Source of the DNA: Pedobacter ginsengisoli
Lineage (GTDB): Bacteria > Bacteroidota > Bacteroidia > Sphingobacteriales > Sphingobacteriaceae
DNA length: 64,000 nt
Assembly (NCBI RefSeq): GCF_030244015.1
Contig: NZ_JASSYX010000002.1
Coordinates: 620,001 to 684,000, forward strand
Direction of reading: 5' to 3'
Shown here: positions 51,106 through 60,179 of the stretch, in pieces
How the letters are laid out: each line of letters starts with the position of its first letter
How positions within the stretch are numbered: the first letter of the stretch is position 1
The notes under the pieces: generated by a model
What the model saw: only the letters and a program-made list of their open reading frames with translations
Told to the model about the DNA's origin: nothing
Database searches by the model: none
Program-made: the position numbers and the translations under genes

Positions 51106-51831
51106 CTAACTGTATTTCCTGAACCAGCTCCAGACCTTCATTTGGATTACACCAAGAAATGCTTCTCTAAAAATCCTTGTGCTCATTTTAGAAGTGCCTT
51201 CCGTACGGTCTGTGAAAATGATGGGTACCTCTACTACTTTAAATCCATATTTAATGGCTGTAAACTTCATCTCGATCTGAAAAGCATAGCCCACAAACTT
51301 GATCTTTTCCATCGGAATTTTCTCCAGCACCCGTCGCTTGTAACATTTAAATCCCGCTGTTGCATCCTGAATATCGATCCTGGTGATCAGCCGCACGTAC
51401 ATGGAAGCAAAATAAGACATGAGCACTCTGCTCATTGGCCAGTTCACTACATTTACTCCTCTCACATAGCGGGAACCGATGGCTACATCTGCGCCTTCTA
51501 TGCAGGCTTGTCTGAGTTTGATCAGGTCGTCAGGGTTGTGAGAGAAATCGGCATCCATCTCAAATATATAACCGTATTGTGGTCTTTCCAGCGCCCATTT
51601 AAAACCATGTATATACGCAGTACCCAGGCCTAGCTTTCCCGTTCTCTGTTCCAAATGCAGTGCAGGATATTCCAGCTGCAGCTTTTTTACGATATCAGCA
51701 GTGCCGTCAGGTGAGCCATCATCAATGATTAAAATTTCAAAAAAGTAACTTAAAGAAAAAACCTTTCTAATGATCCGTTCGATATTCTCTTTTTCGTTGT
51801 AAGTAGGAATTATGACTAAGCTGTCTGACAC
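51106..51831 (-). CDS. Polyprenol-phosphate mannosyltransferase-like glycosyltransferase (GT2)
   Basis: A 241-residue GT-A enzyme that transfers a sugar from a nucleotide donor to a polyprenyl phosphate. Motifs: LVIIPTYNEKENIERIIRKV, EILIIDDGSPDGTADIVKKL (DDGSPDGT), GLGTAYIHGFKWALE, YIFEMDADFSHNPDDL (DAD metal site) and GADVAIGSRYVRG. The C-terminal ATAGFKCYKRRVLEKI is typical of DPM1-like enzymes. No transmembrane tail is present, as in the short soluble type. It ends 1 bp from the DUF1905 gene, convergently. Confidence 0.94.
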   Translation of the reverse strand: MSDSLVIIPTYNEKENIERIIRKVFSLSYFFEILIIDDGSPDGTADIVKKLQLEYPALHLEQRTGKLGLGTAYIHGFKWALERPQYGYIFEMDADFSHNPDDLIKLRQACIEGADVAIGSRYVRGVNVVNWPMSRVLMSYFASMYVRLITRIDIQDATAGFKCYKRRVLEKIPMEKIKFVGYAFQIEMKFTAIKYGFKVVEVPIIFTDRTEGTSKMSTRIFREAFLGVIQMKVWSWFRKYS

Positions 51832-51868
51832 GTAGAATAAATTAATGTGCGAAATTATATAATCTAAA

Positions 51869-51905
51869 TGAAAAAACCTTTAGCAGTATCGACATACTAA
51901 AGGTT
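51869..51905 (-). terminator. Terminator of the POT transporter gene at 51958
   Basis: AACCTTTAG (51875-51883) pairs with CTAAAGGTT (51897-51905), and AGTAT/ATACT can extend the stem with a small bulge. On the minus strand a run of T follows (CTAAAGGTTTTTTC). It lies 52 bp after the transporter stop. Confidence 0.75.
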
Positions 51906-51957
51906 AATTTGTGTTAAATCACATTAAAGTACCCTGTACAGCGAAAAACCGACTGCG

Positions 51958-53541
51958 TTATTTTACCTCTTGCATCAGCTTTCTTACAAAAGGAGAGATT
52001 ACAATTAATATCACTCCTGCTATCAGCGCATAAATAGCAAGCTGTTTATAACCATCAGTAAAGGTGATCAGTTTCTGTTGCAAAGTATCGTTTTCGTCGG
52101 CGGTAGACAGGCCCGCACCCAATAATCCTGCTACGTATTGCCCGTAGGCACTGGCCAGAAACCACATGCCCATCATTACGCCCTGAAGTTTTTTAGGAGA
52201 TAATTTGGTCATTATAGAAAGCCCTATCGGCGACAGGCAAAGCTCTCCAAAGGTTACAGCAAGATAAGCAACCGTAAATACATCCAGTGAGGCGATACCT
52301 GAACCGTTTGAAAAAAATCGTGTAGTGTAAAAAATAAAATAACCCGCGCCCAGAAACAGGAAGGCCAGTCCAAATTTAATCAGGGTATTGGGTTCAATTT
52401 TCTTTCTGGCCATACCAATCCAGATCACACTGAATATAAAGGCGAATATGATCACAAAGAGTGAATTTGCAGAGTTATTTACGCCATTCGGATCCAAAGT
52501 TATAGTGCCCAAAATTTTGTTATCAAGGTTCCTTGCAGCGAACAAACTTAGTGAACCGCCGCTCTGCTCGTAGATTCCCCAAAAAATAATAGAGAAGATG
52601 ATGAATACCAGTGCGGCAACCAGTTTTTTACGTTCAGCCACATTGTATTTGAACATTTCATAAAAAAGATAAAGTAAGGTTGCCGGCCCGATGATATACA
52701 TGAAATAATCGGTATACTGTGTTTTGGCAACCATAGTCATGATGACTGGAATTACAGCCAGCGAACCAATGTAGACCGCATAAGTATACCATTTTTTTGG
52801 CATTGCCCGTTGACTGATCACAACAGGTTCCGGCACGACCTTTGAATCGATGCCCTCTGACACAACTTCTTCAAAATTTTCATTGCCGGAAGGCGGGAGA
52901 CCGATAGGCCCGAGGGTCTTTTGTGTAAAAAGAAAGGTGACAAGGCTTATCGTCATGACGACTGCCGCCAATCCAAATGCTACGTTCCAGGTACTTCCCG
53001 ATGGCACAATGGAGCTGAACAATTCACCTTTTCCGATTGCAATACAAGCATAGCCGCCCAGCAGGGCACCAATGTTGATACCTGCATAAAATAGAGAAAA
53101 TCCGGCATCACGTCTGTTATCACCCTTTTTATAAAGTGTACCCACCATTGTTGAAATATTGGGCTTAAAGAAACCTGTGCCGATGATGGTAAAGCTAATT
53201 CCGAGAAAGAAAAACTGATGCGGATCAGTTGCCAGAATGGCACTGCCAACAATCATCAGGATGCCCCCCCAAAATAACGATCTCCTGAATCCAAGAATTT
53301 TATCAGCAAATAAGCCTCCAATGAATGTAAAAGCATAAACGAAAGCCTGGGTGGCACCATACTGCAGGTTGGCATCCCTGTCGTTCATGAACAACTGCGT
53401 TACCATAAAATAGGTAAGCATCCCGCGCATTCCATAGAAACAGAAGCGTTCCCACATTTCAGAAAAGAAAAGTGCCCAAAGTTGTTTAGGATACTTTCCT
53501 TTAAAGCTCTGGATTTCGTTGAGGGTTATAGTTTCAGCCAT
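51958..53541 (-). CDS. POT/PTR family proton-dependent peptide transporter
   Basis: A 527-residue inner-membrane importer of di- and tripeptides with about 12-14 helices. Marks: FFSEMWERFCFYGMRGMLTY (ExxER proton-coupling motif and FYGMR, about 27-46), FTIIGTGFFKPNISTMVGTL, GFSLFYAGINIGALLGG and ELCLSPIGLSIMTKLSPKK. A large loop lies near residues 210-250. It follows a second POT gene (53624) in the same direction 82 bp away; a terminator stands between them. Confidence 0.95.
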   Translation of the reverse strand: MAETITLNEIQSFKGKYPKQLWALFFSEMWERFCFYGMRGMLTYFMVTQLFMNDRDANLQYGATQAFVYAFTFIGGLFADKILGFRRSLFWGGILMIVGSAILATDPHQFFFLGISFTIIGTGFFKPNISTMVGTLYKKGDNRRDAGFSLFYAGINIGALLGGYACIAIGKGELFSSIVPSGSTWNVAFGLAAVVMTISLVTFLFTQKTLGPIGLPPSGNENFEEVVSEGIDSKVVPEPVVISQRAMPKKWYTYAVYIGSLAVIPVIMTMVAKTQYTDYFMYIIGPATLLYLFYEMFKYNVAERKKLVAALVFIIFSIIFWGIYEQSGGSLSLFAARNLDNKILGTITLDPNGVNNSANSLFVIIFAFIFSVIWIGMARKKIEPNTLIKFGLAFLFLGAGYFIFYTTRFFSNGSGIASLDVFTVAYLAVTFGELCLSPIGLSIMTKLSPKKLQGVMMGMWFLASAYGQYVAGLLGAGLSTADENDTLQQKLITFTDGYKQLAIYALIAGVILIVISPFVRKLMQEVK

Positions 53542-53578
53542 ACGATAAAGTCTTTTGTTGCGGAGCCACCGCTTTATT

Positions 53579-53613
53579 ATTATATCAAAAAGCCTCTGAA
53601 AATATCCAGAGGC
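53579..53613 (-). terminator. Terminator of the POT transporter gene at 53624
   Basis: GCCTCTG (53592-53598) pairs with CAGAGGC (53607-53613). On the minus strand it is followed by TTTTTGATATA. It separates the two transporter genes into different transcription units. Confidence 0.8.
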
Positions 53614-53623
53614 CCTAATCTTT

Positions 53624-55192
53624 TTATTTTACACCGTGCATCAGTTTTTTTATCAATGGATGAAGCGCTGTAATAAGCAGTCCTGCAGCAATAGGGATTA
53701 TTGTAAAAATAAGGAAAAATGTAGACAGGCTATATTTGTTGCTGATCTCCTCAATCATACTTCCTGTAGCACCGGCCAACTTATTGCCCATTGCGATGAA
53801 CAGATAATATACACCGAACATAAAACCTATCCAGGCAGCAGGTACCAGCTTGCTGACATATGACAGACCAACCGGTGAGATGCAAAGCTCACCTAAGGTG
53901 TGAAACAGATAGGCCAGTACCAGCCACACCATACTTACCTTTATATCCGGAGAAGTAATCGACGTTGCCGCATAGGCTAGAAAACCGAAACCGATACCGA
54001 GCAGGACCAGTCCGAGGCCGAACTTCATCGAAGCTGGTAAATTGAACTTACTTTCCCACCATTTTGAGAATACCGGGGCAAAACAAATGATAAAGAGGGA
54101 GTTGAGAATGTTAAACCAGGAGGCGGCAATCTCTGTTGTTTCAGCCACAAACTCACGGTTCACTTTCCAGAGCACAATGGCCCAGATGATCAGAAAACTA
54201 CAGGAAAGAATGGTATTTCCAACCTTGTATCTGGAGAAAGTTTGTGCAAATAACCTGGAGAGCACATACGTGATAATTCCCAGGGGCACAATGGTCAGCA
54301 GGGCATCTACGATCTTAAAGGTAACACCTGCATTGCCGGTAAGTATCCGGGTGGTATTCTCTTTGGCAAAAATGGTCATACTTCCGCCGGCCTGCTCAAA
54401 GGCGGCCCAAAAGAAAATAGTGAAGATCGAAAAGATCAGAACGACGATCAGCCGGTCCCTGACGACATGCCCCGGTACCTTTTCTTCAATGACAGTTGGG
54501 TTTGGATTGGCCAGCTCTTCAGCGGCCTTCAGCTTTTTCTCTTCGCCGGGAAGCAAGCCGATATTGCCAAATATGCCCTTAGTGAAGTAAAATTGCATCA
54601 TGCCCAGGAACATAAAAATACCGGCGAGGCCAAAACCCCAGCTCCATGAAATCTTTTCCCCGACATAGCCGCAGATCATGATCCCTAAAAAAGCACCCGC
54701 ATTTACTCCCATATAAAAGATCGAATAAGCACCGTCCTTTTTCTCCGGGAAATCTTTGTACATTTTAGAAACGATCGATGTCATGTTAGGTTTAAACAAT
54801 CCATTTCCTGCCATCAGACAGCCAAGTCCGACATAGAGAAATACCGGCGTCTCCAGCGCCATACTCGCATGGCCTATTGTCATGATCAAAGCACCAAGAA
54901 TTACTGCCCAGCGATACCCGAGCAACCTGTCTGCGATCAGTCCTCCCAGTACAGGAGTCAGGTAGACACCCATTGTATAGGTGCCATACAATGAAATAGC
55001 TTCGGCTTTTGACCATTCCCAGCCGCCGGTAGCAATACTGGATGTCAGAAAAAGTACCAGCAAGGCCCGCATCCCATAATAAGAGAAGCGCTCCCACATT
55101 TCAGTAAAGAAAAGCACGAACAATCCTGCCGGATGTCCCAATACTTTACTCTCAAAAAAATTATTTGGGGTATCCAAAGTTTTTGTGTTCAT
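53624..55192 (-). CDS. POT/PTR family proton-dependent peptide transporter
   Basis: A 522-residue paralogue of the neighbouring transporter. Same motifs: FTEMWERFSYYGMRALLVLF (ExxER, about 29-48), GCLMAGNGLFKPNMTSIVSK, YSIFYMGVNAGAFLGIMICG and ELCISPVGLSYVSKLVPAAW. It differs in the central loop and last helices, so the two probably have different substrate ranges. Peptide uptake fits the protease and SusCD genes earlier in the window, though no direct link is shown. Confidence 0.95.
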   Translation of the reverse strand: MNTKTLDTPNNFFESKVLGHPAGLFVLFFTEMWERFSYYGMRALLVLFLTSSIATGGWEWSKAEAISLYGTYTMGVYLTPVLGGLIADRLLGYRWAVILGALIMTIGHASMALETPVFLYVGLGCLMAGNGLFKPNMTSIVSKMYKDFPEKKDGAYSIFYMGVNAGAFLGIMICGYVGEKISWSWGFGLAGIFMFLGMMQFYFTKGIFGNIGLLPGEEKKLKAAEELANPNPTVIEEKVPGHVVRDRLIVVLIFSIFTIFFWAAFEQAGGSMTIFAKENTTRILTGNAGVTFKIVDALLTIVPLGIITYVLSRLFAQTFSRYKVGNTILSCSFLIIWAIVLWKVNREFVAETTEIAASWFNILNSLFIICFAPVFSKWWESKFNLPASMKFGLGLVLLGIGFGFLAYAATSITSPDIKVSMVWLVLAYLFHTLGELCISPVGLSYVSKLVPAAWIGFMFGVYYLFIAMGNKLAGATGSMIEEISNKYSLSTFFLIFTIIPIAAGLLITALHPLIKKLMHGVK

Positions 55193-55277
55193 TTTAGTCT
55201 TTTAGTGTATAATATTTAGCTTGTTTAGTTAGTTTGTTGCGCAATATAGGTACATGGAGGCAAAGTCCCAAATGCCT

Positions 55278-56201
55278 CTATAACTTCTTAATAGGCTTGG
55301 TATTTTTGTCTGTGGGGTCTGTATAAAACTCATCCATTACGTTAGGCTCATTCTTAAGCTCTACATTTTCCACCAGTTTTAGTTTTCCATTTAATATCTT
55401 ATACGCATCAAAACTCAAATCGGATGCGTAATATTCAAAATTTCCTTCCATTTCCGCTGTAAACGGGGCAAGGTGGTCAAAGACGATCATATTCACCGAC
55501 TTATCCATAGTAAGGGTCATAGAATTCATCTTGTTGTATTCAAAAATTATCCTGTTTTTTATGCCGGCGCCCTTTAAACCTTCAAATACCGGTTTACCGA
55601 ATACCGGTTCACCCTTTTCAAAAGAAAGCACATCGATCACTTTTTTAGAAGTCTTAGCATTGTTACCTTTCCAGCCGATCAGCGTGTAAAATGGCTGTCT
55701 GCCGCTCACGATAACCGGCACAATTTCATAATAACGGGCACCATACCAGTTCTTGCTGCCGGTTACGGCATTTGGATCTTTGATCTGCTCTGTGTTGTCA
55801 ATCAGCGGGTACAGTTTTAACTTACCATCGGCTGTGGCCATTTGAATAGTACCGAAATAACGATAAGAGCCATCATCCACAGGGACATACCAGGTAAAGA
55901 TCCGGAAAGAATTATCCGGTGCCTTTAATATAGAGACTTTTTGTAGGGAGTCGAAGTTAAAATGAAAGGAGTGGGGTGTTTTCAGGGCGTTGACCAGGGT
56001 CTTGATGAAAGTGGCATTGAGCGCAAACCGTCTGGCATTGCTTTCCGCATCAAAGGTCTTTGCGCTGATGGTCTTGAGCGAATCCTGGTATTTAAACATC
56101 ACAGGTCCGTTGTTGAACGTGAAACTATGTTGTGCCTGCATATTTTTTGAGGCGCAGCACAGCAAAAAGAAGATCAGTAAAGCTTGTAGGCCCTTATGCA
56201 T
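55278..56201 (-). CDS. Exported protein of unknown function
   Basis: A 307-residue protein with signal peptide (KGLQALLIFFLLCCASKNMQ...AQ/H, about 1-24); no lipobox. The mature part looks beta-rich: SFTFNNGPVMFKYQDSLKTI, FRIFTWYVPVDDGSYRYFGT, YGARYYEIVPVIVSGRQPFY and a C-terminal DPTDKNTKPIKKL. No family was recognised with certainty. Its ATG directly follows the stop codon of the thiolase gene, so it is translated from the same message, an unusual pairing of a secreted protein with a cytoplasmic enzyme. Confidence 0.85.
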   Translation of the reverse strand: MHKGLQALLIFFLLCCASKNMQAQHSFTFNNGPVMFKYQDSLKTISAKTFDAESNARRFALNATFIKTLVNALKTPHSFHFNFDSLQKVSILKAPDNSFRIFTWYVPVDDGSYRYFGTIQMATADGKLKLYPLIDNTEQIKDPNAVTGSKNWYGARYYEIVPVIVSGRQPFYTLIGWKGNNAKTSKKVIDVLSFEKGEPVFGKPVFEGLKGAGIKNRIIFEYNKMNSMTLTMDKSVNMIVFDHLAPFTAEMEGNFEYYASDLSFDAYKILNGKLKLVENVELKNEPNVMDEFYTDPTDKNTKPIKKL

Positions 56202-57380
56202 TTATCTTAAGTTTTCTATTACAATGGCGCTGGCACCGCCGCCGCCATTGCATATTCCCGCAACACCTATTTTTCCATGATTTTGAGTGAGCACAGAAAG
56301 TAAGGTCACTACGATTCTGGCACCTGATGCACCCAGCGGGTGACCCAATGCTACAGCACCGCCATTTACATTTACTTTATCTTCTGTCAATCCCAGTTCC
56401 TTATTATTTGCAAGTGAAACTACAGAAAAAGCTTCATTAATTTCAAAAAAATCTACATCTGAAATGCTTTTGCCTGCCCTTTGTAATGCAAGTGGGATGG
56501 CTTTGGACGGAGCAGTGGTAAACCATTCGGGTGCCTGCTGTGCGTCAGCATATGCCAAAATCTTCGCCAGGGGTTTCAATCCAAGTTCTTTGGCCTTGTC
56601 TGCACTCATCAGGACCAGCGCCGCTGCGCCATCATTTAATGTAGATGCGTTGGCTGCGGTTACAGTGCCATCTTTCTTAAAAACGGGCTTTAGCCCGGGA
56701 ATCTTATCAAACTTTACGGCAAAAGGTTCTTCGTCTTTATCGATCAGTGTGATTTCGCCTTTGCGGTCCGTTACTTCGACTGCAACGATCTCTGTGGTAA
56801 ATTTACCGCCGGTCTGTGCCGCCTGGGCCCTTTTATAAGAACTGATCGCAAAAGCATTCTGGTCCTCACGGCTGATGCTGCATTCTGATGCACACAGTTC
56901 AGCGGCTGAACCCATATGATAGTCATTGTAAACATCCCATAATCCATCTTTCAATAGTCCATCTGTCAGTTGCCCATGACCCAGACGATAGCCCGTACGT
57001 GCTTTATCCAAATAATAGGGTACATTACTCATACTTTCCATACCGCCAGCTACAATGACGTCGTTTTGGCCCAGGGCAATACTTTGTGCTGCAAGCATAA
57101 TTGCTTTGGTTCCTGATGCGCATACCTTATTAATTGTGGTAGACGGGACATCTGGCAGGCCTGCGAATTTTGCGGCCTGTGTAGCAGGGGCCTGGCCCAA
57201 ACCGGCCGAGAGCACGTTGCCCATATAGACTTCCTGGACATCATCAGTTTTGATGCCTGCCCTGGCAACGGCTGCCTTTATGGCCAAAGCGCCCAGTTGC
57301 GTTGCAGAAAAGCCAGACAATGAACCGCCAAAGCTGCCGATAGGAGTTCTTACCGCAGAAACAATTACTACTTCTTTCAT
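56202..57380 (-). CDS. Acetyl-CoA C-acetyltransferase (thiolase)
   Basis: A 392-residue cytoplasmic thiolase that joins or splits acetoacetyl-CoA. It has all three catalytic regions: NKVCASGTKAIMLAAQSIAL (nucleophilic Cys near residue 88), NGGAVALGHPLGASGARI (His) and GICNGGGGASAIVI (second Cys). Start MKEVVIVSAVRTPIGSFGG is typical. Together with scoAB (38093-39459) it would connect acetoacetate with central metabolism. Its upstream spacer holds the 11-nt phased array at 57589-57696. Confidence 0.96.
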   Translation of the reverse strand: MKEVVIVSAVRTPIGSFGGSLSGFSATQLGALAIKAAVARAGIKTDDVQEVYMGNVLSAGLGQAPATQAAKFAGLPDVPSTTINKVCASGTKAIMLAAQSIALGQNDVIVAGGMESMSNVPYYLDKARTGYRLGHGQLTDGLLKDGLWDVYNDYHMGSAAELCASECSISREDQNAFAISSYKRAQAAQTGGKFTTEIVAVEVTDRKGEITLIDKDEEPFAVKFDKIPGLKPVFKKDGTVTAANASTLNDGAAALVLMSADKAKELGLKPLAKILAYADAQQAPEWFTTAPSKAIPLALQRAGKSISDVDFFEINEAFSVVSLANNKELGLTEDKVNVNGGAVALGHPLGASGARIVVTLLSVLTQNHGKIGVAGICNGGGGASAIVIENLR

Positions 57381-57818
57381 GTATACTTTAAGTTAGTTGA
57401 ATGCAAAGTTATGTAATTTAGAATTACTGACGTTAAACTGGAAAAGCATTTAACACAATTTAATTTGTATTATTTTTGTTCCTTCAGTGAACTTTTGCCC
57501 AGCCTGCAACAGCCTAATCAAAAATCACAATCCGGATGGTTTCTTTCAATGATCACGGTTATTGAGTAGCTGTTCTGCTTAAATTTTCTTTTGCTTTCCT
57601 TTTGCTATTGTTTTGCTATTCTTTTGCTATCCTTTTGCTTAAGCAATAAAAAAGTAAAATAATAGCAATATTAAAGCATATAAAAAGCAAAATTAAATAA
57701 GAACGAAAATAAACCCTGTTAGCTGCCTGCGACTAAGTTATTTTGTTTTTAGGGAAAGGGGGAAGCCGATAAAACTAAAATTTTATCTAAGTTTGAATAA
57801 AATCAGGAGGCGCTAACG
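57381..57818. other. Gene-free 438-bp divergent intergenic region
   Basis: Lies between the thiolase (start 57380) and the PgpH-like gene (start 57819), so it must hold both promoters. I see no coding potential. The main content is the phased 11-nt array at 57589-57696. Downstream of it comes an A/T-rich leader and a strong AGGAGG ribosome site (57805-57810). Confidence 0.8.
57589..57696. repeat. Phased 11-nt repeat array with central dyad symmetry
   Basis: TTTTGC begins at 57589, 57600, 57611, 57622 and 57633, exactly 11 nt apart (unit about TTTTGCTATTC). From 57642 five 11-nt units in the reverse sense follow (unit about AGCAATATAAA), with the G at 57643, 57654, 57665, 57676 and 57687; the second unit has GT in place of GC. 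The centre is the palindrome TTGCTTAAGCAA around 57640/57641, and each left GC pairs with its right partner. Most of the 52 positions per arm can pair. T and A tracts in helical phase suggest curved DNA. Confidence 0.9.
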
Positions 57819-59897
57819 TTGGCAAAGATCAAGAAAAATTCTCATAAGGTTCTGTACCGCAAGTACTCATCAAATATAAAATATATCATGATGGTACTTT
57901 CTGTGTTGATCATTACTATCTTTCTTCCCAAACAACCCAGGTTCAGGTATGAATTTGAGAAGGGGGGCATCTGGAAGAACAAAGACCTCATTTCACCTTT
58001 CAGCTTCGCAATTCTCAAGACAAATCCTCAGGTCAATACTGACAAAAAAGATGCCCTGGAAAATATATTGCCGATCTATTCCTTCAATAGATACCTCTTC
58101 AATGAGATTGAAGAAGCTTATTTAAATGAATTTGATGTCAAATGGCGGAGCAGTGCTTTGCCTGAGGCCGATAAGCCAGTCAATAAGCAGGCATCTCTTA
58201 AATTGTTAAAATCGATTTATACAAAGGGTATTATAGCCATAAATAACAAGCACCAAAAAGGAAACCGCTATTATGATTTTTCATTGCTGGACGACAACGT
58301 CAGCAAAACTTACAGTTCCCAGGACGTTTTTACAGTACAGACCGCCCTTGAATATTTTAAAGATAACTTTTCTTCCGTAGATCTTAGGGTTAAGGATGTT
58401 GTTGTCAACCTGGTGGAAGATCACCTGAGACCGAATATTATTTTTAATGAAAAGCTGACATCCATTGTACAGGAAACGACCATCAACAGCCTGTCTACTA
58501 CCAGGGGAATGGTGCAGAAAGGAGAACTCATTATTGCCAAAAACAATGTAATTGATGACGAGGCCTTTCAAAAGCTGCAGTCATTTAAGGAGACTTATGA
58601 GGCGCAGACCAAAACCATAGGAAACAGTACGCTTGTGTATTGTGGTCAGGTTTTACTGGTTGGCTTTATTGTGAGTTTACTGATGGTATTTTTAAAATTG
58701 TTCAGAAAAGATATTTTCGCGGACAACAGGCAGCTTTCCCTGCTTTTGCTGGTCACTACAACCATGCTGCTGTCTCTTACCTGGGCCATAAAGCTGAATC
58801 TGCCAAGTCTTTACTACATTCCTTTTTGCATTGTACCGATCATCATCAGGATCCTGTTTGACACCCGGCTTGCGTTATATCTGCATTTGCTGGTGATCCT
58901 GATCGCGGGGTTCTTTGTACCCAATAGTTTTGAGTTCGTTTTCTATCAGACCACTGCGGGTATGGTAGCCATTTACAGCATTAGGAACCTGATCAAGCGT
59001 GAGCAGCTGCTATTGTCTGCCATGTATATTCTGTCAGCCTATCTGATTTCCTTCATTGGTATTGCTTTGCTCAGGGAAGGTTCGCTTAGCGAGATAGAAT
59101 GGATCAATTTTGTGCCTTTTATAGTGAGTGTGCTGCTTTCTTTGCTGGCTTATCCGCTCATTTACGGTTTTGAGAGGTTGTTTGGAATTACGTCAGATGT
59201 GGCGCTGATCGAACTGACCAATACCAACAATAAATTGCTAAGGGAACTGGCCTTTAAAGCGCCGGGCACTTTTCAGCATTCTTTGCAGGTCGCGAATCTG
59301 GCGGAAGCTGCGATATTTAAAATAGGCGGGAATTCGCTGCTGGTCAGGGCAGGGGCTTTGTACCATGACATCGGTAAGATCGAAAATCCTCAGTATTTTA
59401 TTGAGAACCAGAATACAGGGATAAGCCCGCACGATAAGCTGCCCTATGAGCAAAGCGCCCAGATCATCATCAAGCATGTCCACAAGGGCATAGAGATCAC
59501 CCGTAAGCATCAGCTGCCGGAAAGTGTGATTGATTTCATCAGGACACACCACGGGAATACCAGGGTTGATTATTTTTACCAGTCGTTTTTAAAGAACAGT
59601 CCTGAAAAATTTGTTGACGAGAATATTTTCCGGTATCCGGGGCCGATTCCTTTTTCAAAGGAAACTGGTGTGCTGATGCTCGCGGACTCAGTGGAAGCTG
59701 CCTCAAGAAGCTTGAAAAATCCGGATGCCCAGAATATAAACGACCTGGTTGAACGCATCATTGATTATAAGCTGGAACAAAATCAGCTGGACAATTGTGA
59801 CATTACATTAAAAGACCTTGAAACTATAAAGCTGATTTTCAAGACAATGCTCATGAGTATTTATCATGTGAGAATAGATTATCAGCAAACACTGTAA
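57819..59897 (+). CDS. PgpH-like membrane HD phosphohydrolase (c-di-AMP phosphodiesterase family)
   Basis: A 692-residue inner-membrane protein. The start is a TTG at 57819, fixed by the strong ribosome site AGGAGG 8 nt upstream. One N-terminal helix (IKYIMMVLSVLIITIFL), an extracellular 7TMR-HDED domain (about 50-265), seven helices (about 275-475) and a cytoplasmic HD domain follow: GTFQHSLQVANLAEAAIF, AGALYHDIGKIENPQYFIEN (His-Asp pair), FIRTHHGNTRVDYFY and LMLADSVEAASRSL. The family hydrolyses cyclic di-AMP. Alone in its unit; tRNA-Ser follows. Confidence 0.93.
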   Translation: MAKIKKNSHKVLYRKYSSNIKYIMMVLSVLIITIFLPKQPRFRYEFEKGGIWKNKDLISPFSFAILKTNPQVNTDKKDALENILPIYSFNRYLFNEIEEAYLNEFDVKWRSSALPEADKPVNKQASLKLLKSIYTKGIIAINNKHQKGNRYYDFSLLDDNVSKTYSSQDVFTVQTALEYFKDNFSSVDLRVKDVVVNLVEDHLRPNIIFNEKLTSIVQETTINSLSTTRGMVQKGELIIAKNNVIDDEAFQKLQSFKETYEAQTKTIGNSTLVYCGQVLLVGFIVSLLMVFLKLFRKDIFADNRQLSLLLLVTTTMLLSLTWAIKLNLPSLYYIPFCIVPIIIRILFDTRLALYLHLLVILIAGFFVPNSFEFVFYQTTAGMVAIYSIRNLIKREQLLLSAMYILSAYLISFIGIALLREGSLSEIEWINFVPFIVSVLLSLLAYPLIYGFERLFGITSDVALIELTNTNNKLLRELAFKAPGTFQHSLQVANLAEAAIFKIGGNSLLVRAGALYHDIGKIENPQYFIENQNTGISPHDKLPYEQSAQIIIKHVHKGIEITRKHQLPESVIDFIRTHHGNTRVDYFYQSFLKNSPEKFVDENIFRYPGPIPFSKETGVLMLADSVEAASRSLKNPDAQNINDLVERIIDYKLEQNQLDNCDITLKDLETIKLIFKTMLMSIYHVRIDYQQTL

Positions 59898-59963
59898 TTT
59901 TCTTTTGCAAATATCAATGAATTGCTATATTTGCAACCTCAAAAGGAATATTTTTGAGTATTC

Positions 59964-60050
59964 GGAGGGATGCCTGAGTGGCCGAAAGGAACAGTTTGCT
60001 AAACTGTCGTACTGGCAACGGTACCGAGGGTTCGAATCCCTCTTCCTCCG
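59964..60050 (+). tRNA. tRNA-Ser (anticodon GCU)
   Basis: 87 nt with a class II long variable arm. Acceptor stem GGAGGGA (59964-59970) pairs with TTCCTCC (60043-60049), discriminator G at 60050, no encoded CCA. D arm TGAGTGGCCGAAAGGAACA, anticodon stem-loop CAGTTTGCTAAACTG (anticodon GCT), T arm GAGGGTTCGAATCCCTC. Reads AGC/AGU serine codons. Terminator at 60059-60086. Confidence 0.97.
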
Positions 60051-60058
60051 CGATGTGC

Positions 60059-60086
60059 AATGCTGCCCCAAAAGGGTGGCATTTTT
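60059..60086 (+). terminator. Terminator downstream of tRNA-Ser
   Basis: AATGCTGCCC and GGGTGGCATT form a stem with G-T wobbles around CAAAA, followed by TTTT. Confidence 0.65.
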
Positions 60087-60179
60087 GCATAAAAATGAAA
60101 AAGGTGCACATCAGTGACCAGTTTAAGACAGGAAAGTTCCACGCGGGATACCTAAGATTCAAAACGAAGACTGCAATAG

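Noticed and set aside
51958..55192. Recent duplication of the POT genes
   Set aside because: The two proteins share only family motifs and differ widely elsewhere, so the duplication is old and not unusual.
57589..57696. CRISPR array reading of the 11-nt repeats
   Set aside because: Units are too short, there are no unique spacers, the two halves are in opposite orientation, and there are no cas genes.
59914..60162. Minus-strand open frame across tRNA-Ser
   Set aside because: It translates the tRNA (EEEGFEPSVPLP), a well-known annotation artefact.
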